Assembly (NCBI RefSeq): GCF_964656455.1
Contig: NC_135713.1
Coordinates: 189,528,187-189,592,186, forward strand
Reading direction: 5' to 3'
Source of the DNA: Halichoerus grypus
Taxonomy: Eukaryota; Chordata; Mammalia; Carnivora; Phocidae
Length of the DNA: 64,000 nt
Shown: positions 36,500 through 64,000 of the stretch, piece by piece
How the letters are laid out: the number at the start of each line of letters is the position of its first letter
How positions within the stretch are numbered: the first letter of the stretch is position 1
Notes under the pieces: model-generated
Seen by the model: the letters and a program-made list of their open reading frames with translations, nothing else
Told to the model about the DNA's origin: nothing
Databases searched by the model: none
Position numbers and translations under genes: made by a program

Positions 36500-36515
36500 G
36501 GGGGGGGGGGGGGGG
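36500..36515 (+). repeat. Run of 16 G
   Basis: Homopolymer followed by CGGGC, about 230 bases beyond the C run; can form G-quadruplex in principle. Confidence 0.9.
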
Positions 36516-37229
36516 CGGGCAAGGAGGAAGGGGCGTCTGACACCATTTCCCTCCCTGGGGACTCTTGCTAGCTCCCACCAGTGAGAGCTGCGGGGAGGAA
36601 CTGACTGCTCGTTAAGAGAAGCAAGAATAAACACGATCACTTTTATAAGATCCAGGGGAAAGGGGTCTCTGAGAGCCTTTTCCATGTAATGGGGAGGGGG
36701 TGTGGTGTCTGAGAAGGCAGCCTGAGTCACCCACTCTCCTCTCCTCTGGCTACATCTCTGGAGCTGGCCAGCCGTTTCCCTGGCAACCCTCCAAGGGCTG
36801 GCACCAAAGCGAGGCATGTCAGATCTCCAGAAACCTAGCTGCAGGGGCAGAAGGAGAAGGACCCCACACGTACCAGAACTTCCCTTCCTTACAGTCTGAA
36901 AATCTTCACGTCAAGAGATGACCAAGATCTGCAAGGCCCCAAGTTCTCCCATAATCCTCCTTTGGCAGCTCTCCTCCCAGCAGCCTTCCCTTCACCTCCA
37001 GAATAACACCAACCACAAAGATCTTTGTGTCTGTAGCTGATCTCAACAAAGTCCTCCCCCACCTAGGCAACTGCTTCTATCCCACACTTTGGGCCAACAC
37101 CTGGCACAGTGCTTTGCCCAGAGTAGATGCAGGGCACTTGGAGGCTAGAGCAGGAGGACAGGCTGGAGCAGGAAGCTGGACAGGAGCGCCAGCTCTGAGC
37201 TCTCTGGCACCTCTCTGACAGTCACTGTG

Positions 37230-37560
37230 CAAGATGTTTTGGCACTTGAGCACACCACATTTCTCCTTGTAAGTTTTCCTATCTGTGCACATGCTGTTCC
37301 CTCTGCCCGGAACTTCGTCCTGCCCTCTAGATGTCTGCCCTTGGTCCAGGCAATGAGAACCTCTCTCTCTGTCCCTATTTCCCACCACATGATGTTTGTG
37401 CCTCTATTATGGCACCTCTTGTGTTGAAGGACAATTTCTTGTTTACATGTCTCTCTACCCATGACTGCACACAATATCCCATTTACCTTTAAATCCACCC
37501 ACATGCCCAGCCCAGAGCAGACACCCAATAAATATTTGGGGAACAAACCCTACACTCTAG
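37230..37560 (+). repeat. L2 3' end
   Basis: GCTGTTCCCTCTGCCCGGAAC and the terminal CAGACACCCAATAAATATTTG match the sense L2 tail. Confidence 0.8.
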
Positions 37561-37579
37561 GAATAGAAATGGAACCCAA

Positions 37580-37800
37580 GGGGACTGTGTAGTAATTAAG
37601 AGCAAAGAATCTAAAACCAGACTTGCTGTCAGCTCCTTGAGCTGTGTGACCTTAAGCAAGTTTTTGGCCTCGATTTCCTCATTGTAATGTGGTGATAGTC
37701 ATGGGACCTACCTAGTAGCATTGTTATGGGAATTAAGTGAGGTAATGCATGTATAGTGCTTCGAATGACTTAAGCACCATAGAGCTGTTAACAGCAAAGA
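37580..37800 (+). repeat. MIR element
   Basis: TAGTAATTAAGAGCAAAGAATC, GAGCTGTGTGACCTTAAGC and GGGAATTAAGTGAGGTAATGC match MIR in order. Confidence 0.85.
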
Positions 37801-38884
37801 TTTACACCCCTCTTCCTAGGATTGGTCAGGTCTAGAATTCCATCCAGCTGCCTTGGCAGCTGAGCGATGGCCACAGGGGGCTAGTTAGAATGCCCTGGAG
37901 GGTGGGGCAGGTACACCTCTTCATTCTTGCGTCTCACAGCACATCTTTGACTGACCACTACGATCTGGCTGGCTGTGTGCACAGACACAAAGGACGGAAT
38001 GTTCTGGGTGACTACCTCAGCAAAACAAGAATGTTGTCAACCTGAGACAGGAAGGAAGGTCTAACACCTACCTCTCCCTGCTTGACAATTCAGATGAGGT
38101 GAGACCCTCTTCCCTTGGGCCTCAGGGACATAGTTCCCTTGGTGGAGGGGACACCAGACAGAGATATAATGCAGAAGGAATCCTAGAAAGAAAGAAACTG
38201 AAGAGGAAGCTAGGATCCAGAAAGCCCTACAGAGAGCCCACAGAGAAAGTTCCCAGAGACATACCTACAGACACAGTAACACCCACTGGAGAGAGAGTTG
38301 GTCATCTCTTGGCTGACCCTGTCCCGACCCAGGAGAGAAAGAGGCTGGAGGAGTGCCTGGAAGTCTGGTGGGCAGCCATTGTCCATACATCCAACCTCTT
38401 CTTACCTGGGGACTGACTCCAGCCTCCTTCCCTTGCTCTCGAGAACAAGCTTATGGCTACCACGGAGAACAGAGAACAGCAGCTCCCTGCTTCACACCTC
38501 CCTCAGCCCGGCCCAGCCACAGGGAGAACGTGAGGCCATTTTCTGGAAACATCTTTGAAACCACAACCATAATCCCCTCTAGTCAGAGACCCATCCTCAT
38601 GTGGCTTCCTTCTCCAGAATGCTCTGAATCCTGGGAATCCAGCTGTCCCTGGGGAACCACCAGCCACACGGAAGCCAAGGAAGGATGCTTGTGGGAACTT
38701 CTCTTCTTTCACAGGGGAATGATTCCTCCTTATTAAGTCAATACAGGCATTGGGCGCACAACAGAGGGGAAGGCAGATGTCCAGATTTCTGGGGCCTTAG
38801 AATGGAGATTTGTGACAGCCAGTGGTTTGGGAGAGGCTTGGTCGATGCCAGGGCTTACCTCTGCCAGAGCGTGGGCAGTGAAAG

Positions 38885-39030
38885 GAGCCGAGTTTTTCAC
38901 TTAGGTCTGGTTCCAAATCCCAGCTCTGCCAACTTACCAGCTATGGAACCTTAGTTAAAGTACTTCACTTCTCTGAGGGCCTCAGTTTCCCTCAGGTGTG
39001 AATGGGAAGTAAAATATAGTATCTGTTTGC
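38885..39030 (+). repeat. MIR element
   Basis: CCAAATCCCAGCTCTGCCAAC, then CTTCTCTGAGGGCCTCAGTT. Confidence 0.8.
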
Positions 39031-39193
39031 AAATACATAGAATCTTTCTGGGGTGCACACAAGACCCAGGTAATTGTGGTTGCTCCTGCAGAGGGGATCT
39101 GGGGGGACGGGAAAGGTGAAAGACTAACTCTTTCCCATTTTGAATCTTCTGAGTTTTATGCCAGGGCTATACTACCTATAAGAACATTAGGAA

Positions 39194-39316
39194 GGGACAC
39201 CTGGCTGGCTCAGTCACAGGAGCATGTGACCCCTTGATCTTGGGGTCATGAGTTCGAGCCCTGTGTGGGGTGTAGAGATTATTACTTAAGTAAAACTTAA
39301 AAAACAAAGAAATAAA
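39194..39316 (+). mobile_element. Old short CAN-SINE
   Basis: Older subfamily flanked by ACATTAGGAA. The tRNA-like box B is intact (GAGTTCGAGCCC near 39250). One of only two SINEs between the STAT5 promoters. Confidence 0.9.
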
Positions 39317-40224
39317 ACATTAGGAAAATAAACTTTTTTTTTTTTTTAAAAAGAAAAAGTGGAGAGACAATGTTTGTGAAAGTAACCAAGCATCATGCCT
39401 GGCTTGCAGAAGGCACTTGATAAATGTGCATTTACTCTTTCTTTCCCTCAGCCCAACCCCAGCCAGCTTGCTGGGGCCAGGAGTGGGTGGCATGGGGGCG
39501 AGGTGAGGGCGGGGAGACCGGATTGAGTGATGGATGTGCAGGTCCTTACAGGACTCACCCGGGAATTCTCAGACACTTTCTGTCTTGTTCTTGTGCACCT
39601 TACTTACTTGGGCTCCCTTCCAGCCAGAACTAAAGGGACGGCTCTTTGGAAAGCCAAAGGTTCCCCGCCCCTGCCTCCTGGGACAGTGTCACAGTGCCCT
39701 CTCCACCCAGAGCCCTGGGGCGCTCTGCATTATCGGGTGCTGCATTATCCGGAGAGGACAGGGCTGACACAGAGGAGGGAGCAGAGGGTCACCCCAGGCA
39801 GTATCTTCCTGACTTGGTGAGTGGGATTAAGAATTCACAAGTCAACCCAGCAGCAGGCAAAGACGAGGCTGCTGCTGGGGCCATGGGCAGGAAATCAGGT
39901 CAGTAGGACGAGAGCAGGCAGAGGCCAGGGTGGCAGAGGAGAGAGCCCTCTGGGTGCTATGGGTCAGGATGTGTGAAAGGGAAACGGGGTCTGTACTAGT
40001 GTGAGGGAACCCCTGAAGTGTTGGAGCATGGGGAAGCCCTGTCCTGTTTGAGGGACCTTCATTAGGCCAATAAATATCTATGAAGCCTCAATTATGAACC
40101 AGGCAGTGGAATACAGCCTTTCAGCAACTAGTAAAGAGCCACAAGAAGTGGCCTGCAGTATAGGATTGAGGGCTACCGGACAGCATGGGAGAAAATGCCT
40201 AGCTCTACTGGCCAGGGTCCCTGA

Positions 40225-40405
40225 ACACCTTATCACGTGCGAGTCACTGGGACTGAATCTTCATAGCAATCCTAGGAGACAGGTCTTGCTGTTCCCCTTT
40301 TTACACAGGAGGTGGCTCAGTCCAGAGAGGCAGACTCACCTGCCCAAAGTCACACAGCCGAGCCAGGCTTTGCACCAGGTCCTGAGGACTCCAAAGCCTT
40401 TGCAT
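40225..40405 (-). repeat. MIR element
   Basis: CAATCCTAGGAGACAGGTC, GCCCAAAGTCACACAGCCGAG in reverse MIR order. Confidence 0.75.
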
Positions 40406-41760
40406 TTTTCTCTACACTACCCTGACCCCATGAAAGATGAGCAGGATGTTACCAGGTGGCCAAGGGAGGACTGGCATTCCAGGGAGGTGGAATGAAAGGG
40501 GCAAAAAAAGCTTGGAGTGAGAGAGGCCAGGGCACTGGGGGGACTGCATGGCTGAAGAACGAGTAAAGAGAAGGCCATAGGTAGGCCGGAGCCCAGCAGC
40601 CAATGAAGAGCAGGCCAGTAGCCAGTGGGGAGGGGACGGAGCATTGGCCGAGTCTTCATTTTGGCTTTATAGCCCCCACTTGCTCTGGGCACTGGGGAGC
40701 CAATGTCGGAGGCTGGGAGCCGGGGAGCCAGCAGTGAAGGTGTGGGTGGGTTAGTGACATGATGAACCGAGGAACAATGAGAAACAGGGACAGGGAGAAA
40801 GGAGCTCCCTCTGGTCATAACAAAGGAAAGTGGCAGAGTGGTGGGGGTAGCAGGCCAGGAGATGCACAGTCCTCTCCCACGCACCCCTCTGAGGGCCTGA
40901 GGTTGGGTACTGGGCTGGCTCAGGCACGAAAGATTTCTTGTTGGTCTGGAAGGAGGAGAAATGAGTGAGTAGAGAGGCCTGGTAGTCCTCATGGAAGAGG
41001 ATGAGAGCCAGACGTGACCCAGGGCTGCTCAGGACAGCCGGCAGTCCCCCTGGGAGGCCCAGCTCTGTACCACCTCTCCCCTCTCCACCCCCTAGGCTCC
41101 AGGGCCTCCCCCTGCCGTGAGAAGGAAGAGCAAAGGATGGGCTCCTTCCCCGTTCTCCGACGTTGCACCCCCTCCTGTCCTTGTCCCATAGGTGGCTCTC
41201 CCAAGGCAGGTGGCTAGGGCAGCCAGACAAAGGAAGGCAGGCTTTCCCTCCCACCCACCCAGTCAGTCCTGAGCCCCTCCCACCCCTATTCCCAGAAACA
41301 GAGAAGAGTTACTGTGCCTCAGGCAGGATGGCAGTGTGTTCTCTTGGTAACTTCACTGTAAACTGACTTCCCTGAAGAGTGGTAGAGGACAAGGGACAGA
41401 GGCAGGAAGGGCAGACAGGCTTCACCGAGGATCCAGCAGCTTCTTCCCCTCCCCTCAATTCACACAGAATTACTCACGGCACACACACCCCTTCCCTAGG
41501 TCCTGCTCTGTCTTCAGGGACAAGAATGGAGGCAGCCTATCTATCCACAGGGAGGTACCAGGATAGGGAGACTGGGGAGAGGCAGGGACAGTGGTCTTGG
41601 GCGTGCAGTATATGCTGAGCATGGGCCTACGGCTCACCTTCCAAGAGCTTTGGGGCTGGGGCTAGAGAGGAGGTAGATAATCCCAGCAGAGGCAAGGTGA
41701 GGGAGAGCAGGGTGGTTAAGCCCAAGGGCTTCAGGTCTCCCTCTGTGGGCACAGAGATAC

Positions 41761-41790
41761 TTCCTGGAATGCCTCCAGCTTTCTTGGGAA
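41761..41790. promoter_or_regulatory. Paired STAT-type (GAS) motifs
   Basis: TTCCTGGAA at 41761-41769 is a perfect palindromic STAT5-type site. TTCTTGGGAA at 41781-41790 is a four-base-spacer variant, favoured by STAT6 but able to act as a weak STAT5 half of a tandem. The centres lie about 20 bases apart, a spacing compatible with tetramer binding. Binding itself is inferred. Confidence 0.4.
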
Positions 41791-42249
41791 GGCTCTCCAC
41801 CCCACCCTGCCTCCCCTCTGCCCTCTGGCTCCCACACCACGGGAACTCTCCTTGAAGAAGGTACTTGGAGCAGAGGAAACAAAGACAGCTCTGTACCACC
41901 TCTCTCCACCCACCCCCCACCCAGGGACGGTTAGGTCAAGGTGACCTCAATCTGTTCTCCCCAGGGAAGGGGCATGAGCGCAGCCTTCTGGGCTAACCTG
42001 GTTTCCAAGGGCAGGCCAGAAATGGGACTCGAGATGATTCTTCCCTTCCTCCATAAATTCAAACCCACCTTCATATAATGCACAGGTCAAAGGAGCAGGG
42101 GCGCAGACTGGCGTGGAGATGGAGGGGCCACACTCTGTGCCACAGAACCGTTATGGGCTAGCCCAGCCAGAGGAGACACCTTCCCTTTGTGGGTGCGTGC
42201 TGGGGTCAGGGGATGTCGGGAAGGCCATACTGAGACCTGCGTGTGGGGC

Positions 42250-42410
42250 TGGGCCCCTTGGATCGTGGAGCCAGCTGGGCACTTACTGGCTGGACGGTTG
42301 TGGACATCTCTCCTTTCTGGGCTAATCAAATGTAGCTCTGCCCAACTTCAAGGTTGTTGCAAGGATCAGTTGAGTTAAAGGGTACAACGATGTTTGTATA
42401 CTAATGTGCC
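42250..42410 (+). repeat. MIR element
   Basis: GGGCACTTACTGGCTGGACGG and AAGGTTGTTGCAAGGATCAG match MIR. Confidence 0.65.
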
Positions 42411-43250
42411 ACGATTCAGTTCGGGCTGTGTCTTTAGTATGCTAACCACAAACTAGGCTAGGGATTATTACTATTCCTAATAATATTTTATGGTCAGTCT
42501 TCTTTGGGGGAATGCATTCCCATATGATTTTTATAATCCTTCCTCACTCTCCATGTAATGTTGTATCTTGGAATTGGGAATGAGGGGCAATTAGCAGAGG
42601 CCAGCCTGGGACCCCAGCTCAGTCCAGACCCGAGGCAGTTTCTGATCTTCCTGAACCCCATCCCATAGGCCTCAGTTTTCTCCTCTATAGTCTGGGTCCC
42701 TGAAACCACCAGAGTGCTTTGTGGTGGGAAATAGCAGAGACCAAAGCAGGGGACTGAAAGCAAAAAGAAACCCCAAATTTGACATTTCCGGGTAGTTGTG
42801 TTATCCGGAGCCACGACCACAGTCACCTCTGCCCCCAACCCAACTTTGACACCCTTCCCTCCTCCACTCCCTTGGGTGGCCTTTGCCCATCCTGGGAAAG
42901 CTCCAAAGCTCCTCCTTCTCCCCATTGCATCTCAAAGGGAGGAGAGAGGCACAAGGAAATGGAGAGAAACCCAGACAGAAGCAGAGAACCAGAGACCAGA
43001 GACCTAGAGAGAAAGAATCAAAAGGAGGAGGGAAATCAAAAAGCAAGAAGAGGCAACAGGCAGTGAAGAACACTGGGATTCAGGGCCTCACAGACAGAGG
43101 CCAGATGGGGAGAGAGCCAGAGTTAGCCAGGGGGGCGGCTACAGCCACTGAACGCAAGGTGGGGGCACAGCAGGCGACTCTCTGAAGCTATGGGGGCACA
43201 TCCATTTAGGCCAACCCCTCCAGTTTGGCTCACTGGCACCTTAGTCCTAG

Positions 43251-43450
43251 TTTTTTTTTTTTTAAGATTTTATTTATTTATTTGAGAGAGAGAGAATGAG
43301 AGACAGAGAGCATGAGAGGGAGGAGGGTCAGAGGGAGAAGCAGACTCCCTGCCGAGCAGGGAGCCCGATGCGGGACTCGATCCCAGGACTCCAGGATCAT
43401 GACCTGAGCCGAAGGCAGTTGCTTAACCAATTGAGCCACCCAGGCGCCCC
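43251..43450 (-). mobile_element. CAN-SINE
   Basis: Reverse copy flanked by TAGTCCTAGTTTTTT. The other SINE in the intergenic region. Confidence 0.96.
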
Positions 43451-43819
43451 TAGTCCTAGTTTTTTAGGATCCAGGACTATCCACCTTCGAGCCCAGCTCA
43501 GCCCAATCTAGCCAGGTGTTTGGGGGTGCAGCTGCCTGCTGGAGCAGCAGGTCCCTGCAGGCCCTGGGGAGCAGGCTGGAGAGGCGGCTGCCTGGCAGTG
43601 GGCAGGCAGGGCTCCCACTCTGGACTTGGCACCCCCATACTACCTTCTCCAGATGCCCAGAAGTGAGTACATGGCAAGGGTGGTCCCCTGCCTTCCAGAT
43701 GTGGCTCAGAGGACTTGGAATCCAAGGACTCTCCTCCCAATCACTGGCTTACCCATCTGCCAGAAGTGAGAAGCTGGAGGGCACAAACCCTCCGTGTAGC
43801 AATGGGTTTGCATCTGCCC

Positions 43820-43925
43820 CCGACAGAATTGTGTGACCCTGGCCAAGTCACTTCCTCTCTCCAGTCTCTGTTGCCCCATTTGTAAAATCATCTCTACAGG
43901 TCTTTCCAGCTCTGACACTTGACTC
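43820..43925 (+). repeat. MIR fragment
   Basis: TTGTGTGACCCTGGCCAAGTC and CCTCTCTCCAGTCTCTGTTG. Confidence 0.75.
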
Positions 43926-44569
43926 TCATTCCAGGTGACCTCCTAGCTGTGTGTGTCTGGCCCTCCTCCACCAAATGAATTGCCCAGAGTGAGGGAAAAA
44001 TCGAGGGAGAGGCCGTGTGCTTCTTCCTCCAGGAGACTAAGAGACTGCAGCCATGTGTGTGAGACCCAGACATCCCAGCTTCTGGAGCTGGAAACTTGGC
44101 TTGTTCTCTGAAGGAAAAAGAATGAAAGTGGGGGAGGTCCTGAGGGGCAAGAAGGTGGGGGAGTAGTGTGAGGGGGGGAGGGAATGGAGAGAAAAGGACA
44201 GACCCAAGAAGGCATAGGGAGGGAGGGAGGTAGATGAGAATGATTCCCTCCAGGACACGTGGTCCTGGCCTGGCGAGGCCCTCCCCTGGTGCTGCCAATC
44301 CCAGCTGCCAGGCAGAGGGGAGGTCCAGAGGAGAGGGAAGCTGGGCAAAGGGGATGGAAGGCTTCCAGCCCAGCCTTGCTCAATTCTGCAGGCCCACCCT
44401 CCTTGAGCCTTGCCTGGGTCACAACCCCTTCCTTGAGAGCCCCCTACAGGGCCTGCAAAGGCCCACCAGCAGTTGTGAATTTGTGAGGATTCAAGACAGC
44501 CCCTCTGGACCTTTCTGAAGGCAGGACCAGCCTCAGATGTGACTGGACTGGGTGAGCAGAGGGGTAGGA

Positions 44570-44690
44570 TCATTTATGGATCATAGTCTGCAGACCAGGT
44601 CATATGCCTGCTGTGTGACCCTGGGCAACTCCTTCCCCTCTCTGGACTTCCATTTCTTATCTGCAAAATTTTGGGGAGGGATTTGAAACT
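44570..44690 (+). repeat. MIR fragment
   Basis: TGCTGTGTGACCCTGGGCAAC followed by CTCTCTGGACTTCC. Confidence 0.75.
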
Positions 44691-44858
44691 TAAGACTGCC
44701 AAGGTTCTTTCCTGTTTCCACTGCAGGGGCGAGCGCAGGGTGGTGGGAGTAATGGAAGGAGGGGAGGTGGGGCCCTGGTGGTGAGCTGCCTTCTCTGGAA
44801 TCCCCAGTCTTTCCCCTCCTTGGGCTTTGCCTCAGAGGTCACAAAAGCTGTGTCCCCA

Positions 44859-44887
44859 ACACACACACACACACACACACACACACA
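44859..44887 (+). repeat. CA microsatellite
   Basis: About 14 CA units, 370 bases upstream of predicted STAT5A exon 1. Confidence 0.95.
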
Positions 44888-44929
44888 TTTACATTTACTT
44901 TTTTAATCTAGAGACTCAAAAGATGACAA

Positions 44930-45005
44930 ACGCAGAGCTGGAAGGCATCTCCAGCTAGTCCAACCCTACCCTCCTCCCTTTTTACAGGTGAGAAAACTGA
45001 GGCCG
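44930..45005 (-). repeat. MIR-like fragment
   Basis: CCCTTTTTACAGGTGAGAAAAC is the reverse MIR core; it marks the left edge of the STAT5A CpG island. Confidence 0.55.
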
Positions 45006-45239
45006 TGGTTTGGGATTTCCAGAGCCCGGGGTTTCCCGGCTCTCCCACCCCCATCCCCGGCCACTCCAGCGCCTGCTGCCCGCCGGTCGGGGGCCCGCGG
45101 GCGAGGGCTGCCTGGGACTCCCGGGGGACCCCGCCGTCGGGGCAGCCCCCAGGCGCGGCGTCGCCCAGCCTCGCCGCCAGGGGCCCGGCCGCGGCCGCCG
45201 CTGCGCACTCGCGCGGGAGCCAGCGACCGAGGGCGGAGG

Positions 45240-45454
45240 CAGGGAGGGAGCGACAGAGGCTGGGAGGGGTGTTGGCGAGAGCTCGCGCGCTGTGTATGGT
45301 CTATCGGAGGCAGCTGACCTTCGAGGAGGAAATCGCTGCTCTCTGCTCCTTCCTGTAGTAACAGCCGCCGCCGCCGCCGCCGGGAGCGCGGCCCGGGAGC
45401 GAGAGCCGCGGGGCGGACAGCCGGCCCCGCCGCCAGACGGCTCGGCGCCACCAG
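45240..45454 (+). other. STAT5A: STAT5A non-coding exon 1 (5' end approximate)
   Basis: This is the predicted untranslated first exon inside the CpG island. The 3' boundary is a strong donor, CCAG then GTGGGT, at 45454/45455, and it pairs with the acceptor before 46249, ten bases upstream of the start codon. The exon contains a GCC-repeat stretch near 45364-45381 and one upstream ATG at 45296. The transcription start cannot be seen in the sequence; the left limit is a guess. The block 45262-45365 is duplicated in inverted orientation at 8505-8608. Confidence 0.75.
45296..45358 (+). other. Upstream ORF of 20 codons in STAT5A 5' UTR
   Basis: An ATG in a weak context (T at -3, G at +4) opens a 20-codon frame beginning Met-Val-Tyr-Arg-Arg and ending Cys-Ser-Phe-Leu before TAG, entirely inside predicted exon 1. 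No other ATG lies between it and the donor at 45454, so it would be met first by scanning ribosomes if transcription starts between about 45010 and 45296. Whether it is translated is unknown. The inverted paralogous copy keeps the frame length and a stop codon (TAA) but has TTG in place of ATG. Confidence 0.5.
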
Positions 45455-46258
45455 GTGGGTGGCCCGGCAGCGCGTCCCGAGCGGCGAGCGCGGAGATGGG
45501 GCCCTCGACTCCCACCCCGGGCCCCCGCGCCCCGGGCCCCGGAGCCCGACGGCCGGCCGGGGCGCGGGGACGGGTGTCCCGGACCGAGAGGGAGCTTTGG
45601 CGCGGGGCGCGGGACGCTGGACGCGGAAGGAAGGAGGGGGCCGCGGGGAGCAGGGGGCGCTGTCGGGCCGGACAGTGGGAGACCGTGGGGGCACGGCTGG
45701 GGGGCGCCGCCGTAGAGACAGCGTCTGTCACCCCAGCCCTCCCTCCTCAACCACCCCAGCCACGTGCCGGCGGTGACCGAGCCTTTCGGTGGGAGCCGTC
45801 GGTGCCCTAAGTTTGGGCTGGAATAACACCCGACCCCCCAGGCCAGAAATTGGGACTCGGGGCTTGAGGCGGGGTGGGGGTGTGTGTGTGTAGGGGGGTT
45901 CTTGCAGCCTTCCCCAGAGGGCCCGTGGGCCTCCGCGTCAAGTTTCTCTTTCAGTTTTCTAGCTGTCCCCCCTCTGGGGAAGCCCCGGTGGGGCGAGGGG
46001 AGAGGAAGAGGGGGAGGGCACCTGACTTTCAGGAGCCCCTCCCCAAGCCTCAGCGGGTTCCTTGTTGGAGGGCAGGGCGGCTGTCCCCTCCTCACCATCT
46101 TTCTTCCCGCACAGGAAAGCGTGTCTGTGGGAGGGGAGGGGCCTGGCCTGACCGCGGTCCAGGGATGGGTGGGCATGGCAGGGTCAGAGGCAGGCCCGGC
46201 CCTCTCTCCTGTCGAGGAGCCGCCTCTGCAGCCCTCGGCTCGCCCTAGGTGAACGGAC

Positions 46259-63806
<17,548 letters not shown>

Positions 63807-64000
63807 GTAGGTTGTGTTCTCATGGGGCTCCGCGGGGAGGAAGTGGGCACCTGGCCTCAGGCTGGGCCCTGGGAGGGCTGGTGGGCAAAGGGACCCAGAG
63901 CTCCTGTAGGTCTGAGACCACCCAGGCCGGGCTCCAGCATGTGCCCAGGTACAGCGAGGGAGATCAGCCAGTGAGAAGCATAGAACATAAGCTACATATA
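63807..64000 (+). other. STAT5A: Start of STAT5A intron 18
   Basis: Follows the donor GTAGGT. The last coding exon is not reached before the window ends; nothing else recognised. Confidence 0.85.

Larger units (their letters stand above)
36311..44989. other. STAT5B-STAT5A intergenic region
   Basis: About 8.7 kb separate the two CpG islands. It contains only two SINEs (39194 and 43251) but many old MIR and L2 fragments, GA-rich low-complexity DNA and a close pair of STAT-type motifs at 41761-41790. No open frame resembles a known protein. Its position between divergent STAT genes makes it a candidate for shared regulatory DNA. Confidence 0.7.
44990..45790 (+). promoter_or_regulatory. STAT5A: CpG island, STAT5A promoter and exon 1
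   Basis: About 800 bases are GC-rich with dense CpG, starting just after a MIR fragment and covering predicted exon 1 and the start of intron 1. No TATA box is evident. ETS-like sites (GGAA/TTCC) cluster in the conserved block 45310-45355. Confidence 0.85.

Noticed and set aside
35362..36540. Open frames up to 392 residues on both strands in the CpG island
   Set aside because: Pro/Arg/Ala/Gly-rich translations on both strands come from GC-rich DNA with few stops. No protein family was recognised, and the place is a promoter.
39194..39316. tRNA gene, because of an intact box B
   Set aside because: The sequence has the SINE head, tail and target duplications, and no cloverleaf can be completed.

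Overview
This is mammalian nuclear DNA from a caniform carnivore. About 52 tRNA-derived carnivore SINEs (CAN-SINE/SINEC) with the head GGGGCGCCTGGGTGGCTCAG are scattered through it. The dog-type SINEC_Cf head (GGGATCCCTGGGTGGCGCAG) was not seen, which points to a bear, seal, mustelid or relative rather than a dog. There are no prokaryotic genes, no CRISPR array and no structural RNA genes.

The window covers the STAT5B-STAT5A locus. Positions 1 to about 35.8 kb read as the 5' intron of STAT5B, transcribed leftward on the minus strand. It holds no STAT5B coding exon and is packed with SINEs plus older L1, MIR, L2 and DNA-transposon relics. A CpG island at about 35.4-36.3 kb is the likely main STAT5B promoter and non-coding first exon. 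From 36.3 to 45.0 kb is the divergent intergenic region, with few SINEs and many ancient MIR/L2 pieces. A second CpG island at 45.0-45.8 kb holds the STAT5A promoter and non-coding exon 1 (donor after 45454).

STAT5A then runs rightward. Seventeen coding exons between 46259 and 63806 were joined by eye with GT-AG introns and an unbroken frame. They give residues 1-740 and two bases of codon 741 of a protein expected to be 794 residues. The N-terminal, coiled-coil, DNA-binding, linker and SH2 domains, Arg618, Tyr694 and Ser726 are all present. The last exon (end of the transactivation domain) lies beyond the right edge.

The most interesting signal is non-coding. A block of about 100 bases in STAT5A exon 1 (45262-45365) has a diverged but clear inverted copy at 8505-8608 inside the STAT5B intron. 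This fits the inverted duplication that made the two genes and marks either an ancestral or alternative STAT5B first exon or a retained regulatory element. Other points are a small upstream ORF in STAT5A exon 1, a close pair of STAT-type motifs between the genes at 41761-41790, a SINE orientation bias that reverses with the direction of the host gene, and a few unusual STAT5A residues such as Leu564.

STAT5A and STAT5B are cytokine-activated transcription factors acting downstream of JAK kinases. The two genes probably share regulatory DNA in the region between them.
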